NCBI GenBank assembly: GCA_947178455.1 | Contig: CAMWYI010000037.1 | Coordinates: 1 to 12,641 of the forward strand | Source of the DNA: an uncultured Alistipes sp. | GTDB lineage: Bacteria > Bacteroidota > Bacteroidia > Bacteroidales > Rikenellaceae | DNA: 12,641 bases | Reading direction: 5' to 3' | In this document: positions 1 through 6,299 of the stretch, piece by piece | Position numbering within the stretch: position 1 is the first letter of the stretch | Layout of the letters: each line of letters begins with the position of its first letter | Notes under the pieces: model-generated | Databases searched by the model: none | Seen by the model: only the letters and a program-made list of their open reading frames with translations | What the model was told of the DNA's origin: nothing | Position numbers and translations under genes: made by a program

Positions 1-877
1 TGCAAAATTTCGAGCGGCACACGAACCACGGGTTGTGCAGGTCGGGCTCGTTGTAGCGCAGTTCACGGCCGTCGGGCAGCGATTCGGTGCGGCCGCCCGC
101 TTCGGCGAGAATCAACTCGCCCGCCGCCGTGTCCCATTCGTAGGTCTGCGTCGTGCGGACGTAATAGTCGACCTTGCCTTCGGCCAGCAGGCAGAATTTA
201 TAGGAGCTGCCCTGTTCCACCACCTCCAAATCGGGACGGCGTTCGCGCAGCGTGTCGATGTGCGCATGCGTTTCGGGCGTCTGGTGCGACCGCGACACCG
301 CCACGACCAGCCGGTCGGCCTGTGCACGGTCGGTCAGGGGCAGCCGACGGCAATCCGCCACGATTCGTTCGTAATCGTATCCCGATTCGGCATCGGCCGA
401 CACGCCCTCTTTGAGAAACGCGCCGCAGTCCCGCCACGCGATGTACATCTTCTCGAAATAGGGCACATAGATGACCGCGCCCATGCAGATGTTGTTCTCC
501 ATCAGCGCGATGTTGACCGTAAATTCGTTGTTGCCCTTGATGAACTCCACCGTGCCGTCGAGCGGGTCGACCAGCCAATAGAGCTCCCAGTTGCACCGTT
601 CGTCGTAACGCATTTCGCGCCCCTCCTCCGACAACACCGGAATGCGCGTCGTGCCCAGATACTCGCGAATCGTGCGATGCGCCTGCCGGTCGGCCACCGT
701 GATGGGCGTGCGGTCGTTCTTCATCGTGATGTCGTAGTCGTCCTGATGCTTGTAGACTTTCAGGATGACGGCTCCGGCCCGTACTGCCGCATTGAACAGC
801 GGCGGCAACAGCTGTTTTCTCACATTCTCGTCGATCATCGTCGTGCGGTTTCGGTGGTGCGTGGTATCGGTTGTCAT
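1..877 (-). CDS. cysQ: 3'(2'),5'-bisphosphate nucleotidase CysQ, C-terminus cut by window edge
   Basis: Family role: Mg-dependent hydrolysis of 3'-phosphoadenosine 5'-phosphate (PAP) to AMP in the cytoplasm, clearing a by-product of sulfate activation and sulfotransfer. Seen: 292 codons are present, and the protein is probably only a few residues short, because the sequence has reached the Asn-Pro-Trp-Phe segment found near the end of the family. Inositol-monophosphatase-fold metal-site motifs are intact: VAD (D63), SEEG (E84/E85), DPLDGT (D104, D107) and WDTAAGE (D249). Val110 follows DPLDGT where Lys is usual. The start is uncertain. ATG at 877 gives an unusual 13-residue Thr/His/Arg-rich prefix, while ATG at 838 (MIDENVRKQ) matches the usual family N-terminus. 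A weak promoter-like box abutting 877 would also favour 838. It lies 11 bp downstream of the glycosyltransferase-like gene and may be co-transcribed with it, though no functional link is evident. Confidence 0.9.
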   Translation of the reverse strand, partial: MTTDTTHHRNRTTMIDENVRKQLLPPLFNAAVRAGAVILKVYKHQDDYDITMKNDRTPITVADRQAHRTIREYLGTTRIPVLSEEGREMRYDERCNWELYWLVDPLDGTVEFIKGNNEFTVNIALMENNICMGAVIYVPYFEKMYIAWRDCGAFLKEGVSADAESGYDYERIVADCRRLPLTDRAQADRLVVAVSRSHQTPETHAHIDTLRERRPDLEVVEQGSSYKFCLLAEGKVDYYVRTTQTYEWDTAAGELILAEAGGRTESLPDGRELRYNEPDLHNPWFVCRSKFC

Positions 878-878
878 G

Positions 879-911
879 GTAAAGATAACTAAATTCCGCG
901 ATATTGTGAAT
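879..911 (-). promoter_or_regulatory. weak candidate Bacteroidetes promoter for cysQ
   Basis: On the minus strand TATCTTTAC (887-879) differs from the TAnnTTTGY -7 consensus at one position. A poor -33 match (ATTC, 911-908) lies 20 nt upstream. The site sits in the AT-rich 3' end of the preceding gene. If it is used, transcription would begin at about the ATG at 877, so translation would have to be leaderless or start at 838. The -33 box is weak, so this is tentative. Confidence 0.3.
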
Positions 912-1851
912 TTTTTAACAGCGATTTTTTGCATTCCCATATCGAAATGCAGCGGCCGCCCGCAACGCGCATCACCGCTTGGCGAGCCCGCAGCACCGCT
1001 CCCGCGACCACTGCCGCCGTAACCGGCACAGCGGCAAGCGTCCACCGGCCCGATGCAGTAGCCGTCGCAGCCGCTGCTAACCCGCCGACCACCAGCAGCC
1101 CGAGCCCCCATGTCGCGTACCGGCAACGTTTCGCCGCATGCGGACGGTCGGTGCGGTAGGCCAGCGGCTCCCAAAGTCCGATTCGGTTCCGGCGACCGAT
1201 GCCGCGCCGCCAGTCCGCCCCGAACCCGCCCGCCGCCAGCACCGCTTCGCGCGCGACCAGCGAAACCGCCGCCCCGACATATGACCGAACCCAAGCGACC
1301 GTCCCGTAAGGATGCTCGCCCAACTCGGCGACCAGCCGCGTCACGGCGTCGGGCAGCAGACAGGTGCGCCCGTCCACCGGAAGCAGGTAATCGTAAGCGG
1401 CGACAGCGGCCGCAGCATTCCAATCGTCGGCCGGCGCGAACTCCGGCCCCTGCGGACGGTCGACCAGCACCAGCCGCCGACAGCTGCGGCGGCGCGAACG
1501 CCACAACGACCGCACGACGATTTCGGGAAACTCCTGCGACCCGCGCCATTCGACCCGAATCATCCGGTAGCGGGCCGTCAGCCGAGCGAAGGCTTCGGAC
1601 GCACCGGCCGCATCGAGTACGACGACGGCCTCGAAACGGGTATATTCCGATTTCAGCAGGGCTTCGATACATTCGGGCGTGCCGACGCCGCTGCACAGCA
1701 CCGAGATGCCGAACTCCTCCGACAGACTGCTGCCGATGCCGTGCATACGCCCCAGCAGCAGCCGTTTGTTCCGGCCCCGCAGCACCGCCCCGACGAACGC
1801 GCAAGCGGCCGCGACCACCGCGCAAAGCACCAGCAACAACACCGTTTTCAT
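889..1851 (-). CDS. membrane protein resembling a degenerate family 2 glycosyltransferase
   Basis: 320 aa. Residues 3-24 form an N-terminal membrane segment. Residues about 47-215 follow the layout of a GT2 GT-A domain: FGISVLCSG, then FEAVVVLD (73-80), then YDYLLPVDG (153-161) followed by LLPDAV, then SLVAREAVLAAGGF (197-210). Two more membrane segments (about 247-267 and 271-288) close the protein. The catalytic signatures are eroded: the first acidic motif is V-L-D rather than DD, the DxD position reads VDGR, and no Q/RxxRW motif is visible. It is also shorter than processive GT2 synthases. It may therefore be a non-catalytic GT-fold protein or a decayed enzyme. The last 14 codons are AT-rich and unlike the rest, so the C-terminus may be an accidental read-through. 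The start is set by a 4-bp ATGA overlap with the HEAT gene, which implies co-translation. The glycosyltransferase resemblance is judged by eye only. Confidence 0.65.
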   Translation of the reverse strand: MKTVLLLVLCAVVAAACAFVGAVLRGRNKRLLLGRMHGIGSSLSEEFGISVLCSGVGTPECIEALLKSEYTRFEAVVVLDAAGASEAFARLTARYRMIRVEWRGSQEFPEIVVRSLWRSRRRSCRRLVLVDRPQGPEFAPADDWNAAAAVAAYDYLLPVDGRTCLLPDAVTRLVAELGEHPYGTVAWVRSYVGAAVSLVAREAVLAAGGFGADWRRGIGRRNRIGLWEPLAYRTDRPHAAKRCRYATWGLGLLVVGGLAAAATATASGRWTLAAVPVTAAVVAGAVLRARQAVMRVAGGRCISIWECKKSLLKNSQYRGI

Positions 1852-2792
1852 GCCAGCGAACGTTTATAAGATTGCACGAGCGTCTCGTAATAGGGGCGTT
1901 CCGCCTCCTCGAATAGCCGCTGCATCGTGGTCGGCGCATAGCCTTCGAGCGCCATGCAGCGCAGCAGCGCCCGACGCTCCCGTGCGTCCATTTCCGTGAT
2001 GAAAACCGCCACTTCGCGCCGCAACAACGAACGCCGCAGCGAGCAAAGGGCATACAACGCTTCGCGGCCCAATGCGGGGTGCGCCGTATCGGCCACGAAT
2101 TGCAACAACCGCCCTTCGGCCTCCTCGATGCCGAATTGCCGGACGATAGCCAGTCCCACGCGGCGCAGATTGAGCGACCGCGTTTCGAGCAGCGGCCCGT
2201 AAGCCAGCGGCAGAATGCCGCGCCGCAGCAACGCCATCAGTTCCGCCACTTCGGATGCCGAAAGCGGGTACGCATAGTCGCCGATGCGCTGCAAAGCGTG
2301 CGACGGGTCGACCGATAGCTGCACGGCCAGCGCATGGAAGCGGACATAGCGGTTGCGGCTCCGCAAATAGGGTGCGACGGCCGCCGCTACGGATTCGTCC
2401 GCAGGCAGACACGCGAGTACGGCCAGTGCCTGTGCCCGCCGATACCCTCGACATCGTCGCGCCTGCCGCAGCATGCGCCGGTCGAGCCGATAATGGGCTA
2501 CGATACGCCGCAACAGACCGTCGTTCAATCCGTAAGTAATGGCCACGACACCGGCCACCGCTTCGCAAAGCAGCCGGCGCGACCCGAAGCGTCCGAAAAG
2601 CGGGAAATAGGGAACCTGCGTCCCGTCGCCACCCAAAGCCAGCATCAGCGTGTGGAGATACTCGGTGCGCAGCCGCGCATCGCGCCCCGTCCGGCGTCGT
2701 TCGCGCACGGCGGCACCCACAACCCCGACGGAAAAACCGCACGCCAGCACCGCCGCACAAAGCGTATAGACGATATAGAATTGCTCTATCAT
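1848..2792 (-). CDS. membrane-anchored HEAT-like repeat protein
   Basis: 314 aa. Residues 6-28 form a single N-terminal membrane segment, followed by a basic stretch (30-42), so the bulk is probably cytoplasmic. Residues about 105-285 consist of repeated helical units rich in Ala, Leu and Arg, for example the stretch from RRAQALAVLACL and the helices containing YVRFHALAVQ and GREALYALCSL. This is the pattern of HEAT/armadillo-type scaffolds, which bind proteins and have no catalytic role. The start at 2792 (MIEQFYIVY) gives a clean membrane helix and lies 2 bp after the stop of the receiver gene. Longer in-frame reading upstream overlaps that gene and has a non-protein-like Arg/Pro composition. 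The stop overlaps the start of the glycosyltransferase-like gene. HEAT proteins paired with a GT2 enzyme and a receiver occur in other Bacteroidetes (recollection, not checked), which suggests a scaffold for that enzyme. Confidence 0.75.
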   Translation of the reverse strand: MIEQFYIVYTLCAAVLACGFSVGVVGAAVRERRRTGRDARLRTEYLHTLMLALGGDGTQVPYFPLFGRFGSRRLLCEAVAGVVAITYGLNDGLLRRIVAHYRLDRRMLRQARRCRGYRRAQALAVLACLPADESVAAAVAPYLRSRNRYVRFHALAVQLSVDPSHALQRIGDYAYPLSASEVAELMALLRRGILPLAYGPLLETRSLNLRRVGLAIVRQFGIEEAEGRLLQFVADTAHPALGREALYALCSLRRSLLRREVAVFITEMDARERRALLRCMALEGYAPTTMQRLFEEAERPYYETLVQSYKRSLA

Positions 2793-2794
2793 GT

Positions 2795-3163
2795 TCACAC
2801 TCGGCCGCCCAATTCGTCGGACACCTTGCGCCGCAGCCGTTGGAGGTTCACCGGAAACGTCATGTATTGGTCGACGCCCGATTCCAACAGGCTCAACACG
2901 GTCTGTTCGGCCTGCTGCCACGACAGCACGTAAACGGCCGGATGCCGCAGACCCGCAGGCCGCACCTCGCGCACGGGGTTGCCGCCGCACAGGAACGACG
3001 CGGCCTGCAAGACGATGACGAGGTCGAACGCCTCGCGGCGGCACAGCGTCCGCATTCCTTCGCAATCGGTCGTACAGCGCACTTCGGCGCCCAATCCGGC
3101 CAGCGAAAGGCGGATGACGTCGCGTGCGAACGCATCTTCGGCAACAATCAATATACGGCGCAT
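2795..3163 (-). CDS. single-domain pseudo-receiver protein lacking the phosphoacceptor Asp
   Basis: 122 aa, the length of a bare response-regulator receiver domain with no output domain. Seen: the fold pattern is complete, with strand 1 RRILIVAED carrying the acidic pair E9/D10, strand 3 FDLVIVL (46-52), strand 4 AVYVLS (76-81) and strand 5 DQYMTFP (98-104). The phosphorylation-site position after DLVIV is Leu52, not Asp, and the conserved Lys before the cis-Pro is Phe103 (FP instead of KP). Ser81 fits the switch Ser/Thr. Family knowledge: such pseudo-receivers cannot be phosphorylated on Asp and usually work as constitutive protein-protein modules. ATG at 3163 is chosen because the Met is directly followed by strand 1; ATG at 3172 (three residues longer) is possible. 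It heads the operon with the HEAT and GT-like genes, so it probably binds or regulates one of them. Confidence 0.8.
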   Translation of the reverse strand: MRRILIVAEDAFARDVIRLSLAGLGAEVRCTTDCEGMRTLCRREAFDLVIVLQAASFLCGGNPVREVRPAGLRHPAVYVLSWQQAEQTVLSLLESGVDQYMTFPVNLQRLRRKVSDELGGRV

Positions 3164-3265
3164 GATTCCCATAACCGGAACGGCTGCACGACCCTCGTCA
3201 GAGGGCTCCGACCGGCGGTCGCACCTCGCCCAAAACCGTGCCAGAGGCCGACCGAACGAGATTTT
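3164..3265. other. divergent intergenic region with two tandem small hairpins
   Basis: The region lies between the minus-strand receiver operon and the plus-strand lipoprotein. Two perfect 5-bp stems stand side by side: CCCTC/GAGGG (3192-3196 with 3201-3205) and CGACC/GGTCG (3209-3213 with 3217-3221). They would lie in the 5' leader of the receiver operon if its transcript starts upstream. No good minus-strand TAnnTTTG promoter was found here. The nearest is TATATTTA around 3285-3278, which lacks the G and a clear -33 box. Confidence 0.4.
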
Positions 3266-3297
3266 TTTGTATCCATAAATATATTCGTTACCTTTGT
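3266..3297 (+). promoter_or_regulatory. Bacteroidetes-type promoter of the lipoprotein gene
   Basis: TTTG at 3266-3269 is followed after exactly 19 nt by TACCTTTGT at 3289-3297, a full match to the TTTG and TAnnTTTGY consensus recognised by the Bacteroidetes primary sigma factor. The expected transcript start is near 3300, giving a leader of about 22 nt before the ATG at 3323. Confidence 0.85.
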
Positions 3298-3322
3298 AAA
3301 GAAAACCAACACCCACCGTATC

Positions 3323-3721
3323 ATGAGAAGACTGCTTTTTGTTTCGACCTTCCTCGCCTGCCTGACGCTGTGCGCCGCATGCAGCGACGACGAGTTGTCG
3401 TTGGAAATGACCGCCAACGATTGGGAGCAAACCGTTTGGAATGCCCACGAAGTCGCCTACGACGGGCAAGGGAACATCGCGGGAGAATCGTTCTATGTGC
3501 TCGAATTTCAAACGCAGACGACCGGCAAATGCACGGAACAGAATGCCGACGGCGACTATCTTCGGACCAATCCGTTCAGCTATACGGTCGACCGCAAGCT
3601 CGTCAGTTTTCAAGGGGCCCTCACGCTGCAGTGGACAGTCACGGAGCGGACGAAGCAAAAAATCGTCATGCAGACCTACCTCGAAAACAACCTCGTGATG
3701 ACCCTGACGCGGATGTACTGA
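3323..3721 (+). CDS. small surface-exposed lipoprotein, possibly lipocalin-like
   Basis: 132 aa. The lipoprotein signal peptide has basic MRR, a hydrophobic core (residues 4-16) and lipobox C17-A-A-C20, with Cys at -3 instead of the usual Leu. Cys20 is the predicted lipidated residue and is followed by Ser-Asp-Asp-Glu, which fits the lipoprotein export signal known to move Bacteroidetes lipoproteins to the cell surface. The mature part of about 110 residues alternates hydrophobic and polar residues in strand-like stretches (ESFYVLEFQTQ, FSYTVDRKLVSF, LTLQWTVTE, NNLVMTLTRMY). It has an early Trp (TVWNAHEV) and asks for a small beta-barrel of the lipocalin-like type common in Bacteroidales. No function or ligand can be named. 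It has its own promoter and is transcribed divergently from the receiver operon, ending about 160 bp before rplU. Confidence 0.8.
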   Translation: MRRLLFVSTFLACLTLCAACSDDELSLEMTANDWEQTVWNAHEVAYDGQGNIAGESFYVLEFQTQTTGKCTEQNADGDYLRTNPFSYTVDRKLVSFQGALTLQWTVTERTKQKIVMQTYLENNLVMTLTRMY

Positions 3722-3727
3722 CGCCGC

Positions 3728-3756
3728 GCGGCATGGCCCACCGCACGGTATGCCGC
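3728..3756 (+). other. stem-loop downstream of the lipoprotein gene
   Basis: A perfect 7-bp inverted repeat (GCGGCAT at 3728-3734, ATGCCGC at 3750-3756) encloses a 15-nt loop just after the lipoprotein stop. No T-tract follows, so it is not a standard intrinsic terminator, but it could stabilise or end the short lipoprotein transcript. Confidence 0.35.
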
Positions 3757-3812
3757 ACCCCGAACAGCACGACAGCACTCCGACGCCTTTGGAAAAACTT
3801 TTCGGGCGAACG

Positions 3813-3844
3813 ATTGCTTTTTCAGAAAATATGCGTATATTTGC
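3813..3844 (+). promoter_or_regulatory. Bacteroidetes-type promoter of rplU-rpmA
   Basis: ATTG at 3813-3816 stands 19 nt before TATATTTGC at 3836-3844, which matches the TAnnTTTGY -7 box completely. The expected transcript start is near 3848, giving a leader of about 36 nt that contains a hairpin. Confidence 0.85.
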
Positions 3845-3849
3845 ACGCT

Positions 3850-3874
3850 AAAAAAGGTTCAAATACCCTTTTTT
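3850..3874 (+). promoter_or_regulatory. leader hairpin ending in a U-tract, upstream of rplU
   Basis: AAAAAAGG (3850-3857) is perfectly complementary to CCTTTTTT (3867-3874), with a 9-nt loop. It lies at the very 5' end of the predicted mRNA, 9 nt before the start codon. Ribosomal protein operons often carry autoregulatory leaders, including L21 leaders in Firmicutes, so a control role is conceivable. The stem is mostly A-U and therefore weak, and that role is only inferred. Confidence 0.35.
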
Positions 3875-3883
3875 CTAAACACA

Positions 3884-4195
3884 ATGTACGTTATAGTAGA
3901 GATTGCAGGTCAGCAATTCAAGGCTGAAAAAGGTCGGAAACTTTATGTCCACCGTCTTCAGGGCGAAGAAAATTCGTCCGTAAGTTTCGACCGTGTCCTG
4001 CTCGCAGACAACGACGGTCAGGTCAAAGTCGGCACACCTGTGGTGAAAGGTGCCGAAGTGAAATGCAAGATTCTGAAACACCTCAAAGACGACAAAGTCT
4101 TGGTGTTCAAGAAAAAACGCCGCACGGGCTACCAGAAATGCAACGGGCATCGTCAGGCGCTGACGCAGATTCTTGTGGAAGAAATCGTTGCATAA
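3884..4195 (+). CDS. rplU: 50S ribosomal protein L21
   Basis: 103 aa, the normal length for bacterial L21, a 23S rRNA-binding protein of the large subunit. Seen: the typical N-terminus MYVIVEIAGQQFKAEKGRKLYV, the central segment with FDRVLL and GTPVVKGAEV, and the basic C-terminal block KKKRRTGYQKCNGHRQ that contacts rRNA. The start is fixed by the conserved first residues and lies 36 nt after the predicted transcript start. It is first in the canonical rplU-rpmA pair, separated by 19 nt from rpmA. No anomaly was seen. Confidence 0.98.
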   Translation: MYVIVEIAGQQFKAEKGRKLYVHRLQGEENSSVSFDRVLLADNDGQVKVGTPVVKGAEVKCKILKHLKDDKVLVFKKKRRTGYQKCNGHRQALTQILVEEIVA

Positions 4196-4214
4196 ACCTT
4201 AAAAACGAAGCATC

Positions 4215-4475
4215 ATGGCACACAAGAAAGGTGTAGGTAGTTCCAAGAACGGCCGCGAGTCGGAAAGCAAACGACTCGGCATCAAATTGTTCGGCGGCCA
4301 GTTCGCAAAGGCGGGCAACATCATCGTCCGTCAGCGCGGCACGGTACACAGTGCCGGTGAGAACGTCGGCATGGGTAAGGATCATACGCTCTTCGCATTG
4401 GTCGACGGAACGGTATCGTTCTGCAAGAAACGCGAGGGTCGTTCGTTCGTGAGCGTTACGCCGCTGAACGAATAA
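4215..4475 (+). CDS. rpmA: 50S ribosomal protein L27
   Basis: 86 aa, the normal length. L27 sits near the peptidyl-transferase centre, with its N-terminal tail reaching the tRNA acceptor ends. Seen: MAHKKGVGSSKNGRESES at the start (no cleavable N-terminal extension of the Firmicutes type), then RLGIKLFGGQ, IIVRQRGT and the glycine-rich VGMGKDHTLFAL segment. It follows rplU by 19 nt, and a strong terminator begins 25 bp after its stop, so the two genes form a complete transcription unit. Confidence 0.98.
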   Translation: MAHKKGVGSSKNGRESESKRLGIKLFGGQFAKAGNIIVRQRGTVHSAGENVGMGKDHTLFALVDGTVSFCKKREGRSFVSVTPLNE

Positions 4476-4500
4476 GCACATACGTGATTTGCACGAGAGA

Positions 4501-4530
4501 GGGGTGTTTCCAATGGAAACACCCCTTTTT
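4501..4530 (+). terminator. intrinsic terminator of rplU-rpmA
   Basis: An 11-bp perfect stem, GGGGTGTTTCC (4501-4511) paired with GGAAACACCCC (4515-4525), has a 3-nt loop and is followed at once by five T. On the minus strand the same stem is not followed by a T-tract, so for the convergent barrel gene ending at 4551 it would be at best a weak stop. Confidence 0.9.
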
Positions 4531-4550
4531 CATGGGCCGTCGGGTACCGG

Positions 4551-6299
4551 TCAGAACGCCAGTTTCACACCGGCGGTGAAGTTGGCCCCGTATTCGGGAT
4601 AGAACGGATAGCGGTACTGCCGTTTGTTCAGCAGATTGTCGCCTTCGGCGAAAACACCGATGCGGTCCGAAATCCGCCAGTCGAAGAATGCCCGCAGGCC
4701 GAACGTCAGGGGAACCTTGAAACGCCGCTTTTCGCCCGCGAAAATGTCCTCGTCCGCCGACAGAGCATCCACGCGGAAGACCGTCCACCGACGGGCTGTC
4801 TGCATCGACGCCGACACGCCGAACGATATGCGTTTCGCCGCGTAACGGATGCCGAAATTGCCCTCGAACGACGGCGCACCGTTGCCATAGTCGAGTTTGT
4901 CGCGGTAGAGGTACCCGTGCACGCCCAACTCCATGTGCAGGGCACTGACGGGCCGGAACTCCGCCTCGCCGTGAAGCGACGCGACGACCTGCCGTCCCAA
5001 CACCGGCCGCAGAGCGACGGCCGCAACGAGCGGTTCATCGTTCGCCGAGTCGTAAAGCTCCGACGCGACCCAATAATCGTGGCGGTCGCGAATCGAGCAA
5101 GCGGCATAAAAGCGATAGGCGAACCGTTCGTGCCACACATCGCCGCAGATGCCGAGCCGCCCGTTGTAATCGACCGACGTTTCGTCCAGCACGGTCGCCG
5201 GTGCGACATACGGACAAAGGCGGGTCAACGACCGGTAGCTGTTGTCGCGCACGCTGCCGTCGACCTCGAAGAAAGGCCGCACTTTGTTCGTGCCGAGATG
5301 ATACTGCAACCGCACGAACGGCAGGATATAATTTCCGTCGTCGGTACCGGCAATCCGGTCGTGGACGTAATCGGCCCCGACCTCGAAATCGAACGTGGCG
5401 CCCTCGTGTCCGTACCGCACGCCGCCACGAATCAGGTGTTCCTTGAATCCGTCGAGCGCACGACCTCCGTCGAGCCGGTCGTAGCCCGCTTCGAGGGCGA
5501 ATCGGTGCCGTCCGAACGCCTTGGCGAGTTTTCCGCTCGCATGGAAGTCCGTCTGGCGCGGATGCGTGCTCCCCGCCCAAACCGTCTGGTCGAAAAAGAG
5601 ACCGGCACGTGCGGTAACATCGAAATTGATGCGGCTCAAATCCTGAAAATCGTCGCCGATGCGCACGGCGAAATCGGCCTCGCCGAAGTCGATGCGAGCC
5701 CCGGGCGCAGCCGGAAGCCGAGCGGCGTCCGATTCATCGAACGACGGTGCCGCATACGCACCGTAGCGGTGATAGAGGCGGTTTTCGTACGAAGCGGTCG
5801 CTTCGAGCATGTGGCGGCCCAGCTGCTTCCCGGCCGCTGCACCGACGCGGTTGGTCATCCGCAGCGAATTGTTTTCGATGCCGAAATCGTTGCGGATGTC
5901 GGCATACCGGCCCTCGTGTTGCACGAACCCGAGCGCATAGCCTGTATCGGGATGCTGGGTCGCCACGTGGAAATCGACGGCGGAGTTGAGCGGATAACCG
6001 GCCCCGAGTTTCAAGTAACAAAGCGACGGCCGGTTGAAAGTCCAGTAGGTGACGCTCGCCGGACGAATGGGTTGCAGTTCGAGCGGCATATTGAGCAAAA
6101 ACGGCTCGGCGGAGTCGCTGATTTCGGGACGCATCCGCGTCGTATCGGTCATGTCGGGTACGATGGGGAGCTTCGTCGCTTGGGCCACGCTCGGCACGTA
6201 CTCTTTGGTCACTTCGACCTGTTTCGCGACCTGCGCGCCGGCCCCGAAAGGCAGTGCCGCCAAGAGTGCGGCGGTCAATAAAAATCTGTTCATCGTCAT
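4551..6299 (-). CDS. outer-membrane beta-barrel related to TonB-dependent receptors, without plug domain
   Basis: 582 aa. A Sec signal peptide ends at about GAGA-Q23. A conserved linker (EVTKEYVPSV, then PDMTDTTRMRPEI) follows, and from about residue 95 there are many alternating amphipathic strands. The protein ends with a barrel signature: DNLLNKRQYRYPFYPEYGANF and a terminal GVKLAF whose final Phe fits the outer-membrane assembly signal. No TonB box or N-terminal plug is visible, and 582 aa is short for a TonB-dependent receptor. It may therefore be an open pore, a plug-less relative or a structural barrel. I recognise the linker-plus-barrel pattern as conserved in Bacteroidales but know no function. 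The start at 6299 overlaps the stop of the TPR gene as ATGA, implying translational coupling. The second in-frame Met at 6293 is an alternative. The partner TPR protein probably interacts with it at the periplasmic face. Confidence 0.8.
   Translation of the reverse strand: MTMNRFLLTAALLAALPFGAGAQVAKQVEVTKEYVPSVAQATKLPIVPDMTDTTRMRPEISDSAEPFLLNMPLELQPIRPASVTYWTFNRPSLCYLKLGAGYPLNSAVDFHVATQHPDTGYALGFVQHEGRYADIRNDFGIENNSLRMTNRVGAAAGKQLGRHMLEATASYENRLYHRYGAYAAPSFDESDAARLPAAPGARIDFGEADFAVRIGDDFQDLSRINFDVTARAGLFFDQTVWAGSTHPRQTDFHASGKLAKAFGRHRFALEAGYDRLDGGRALDGFKEHLIRGGVRYGHEGATFDFEVGADYVHDRIAGTDDGNYILPFVRLQYHLGTNKVRPFFEVDGSVRDNSYRSLTRLCPYVAPATVLDETSVDYNGRLGICGDVWHERFAYRFYAACSIRDRHDYWVASELYDSANDEPLVAAVALRPVLGRQVVASLHGEAEFRPVSALHMELGVHGYLYRDKLDYGNGAPSFEGNFGIRYAAKRISFGVSASMQTARRWTVFRVDALSADEDIFAGEKRRFKVPLTFGLRAFFDWRISDRIGVFAEGDNLLNKRQYRYPFYPEYGANFTAGVKLAF

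Noticed and set aside
2793..3065. Longer N-terminus for the HEAT protein
   Set aside because: The added 91 residues overlap the receiver gene in another frame and are Arg/Pro/Ala-rich. The start at 2792 gives a membrane anchor and correct operon spacing.
4917..6281. 454-codon plus-strand open frame opposite the barrel gene
   Set aside because: Rich in Arg/Val/His typical of antisense GC-rich frames, with no signal or domain. The minus-strand barrel protein is convincing.
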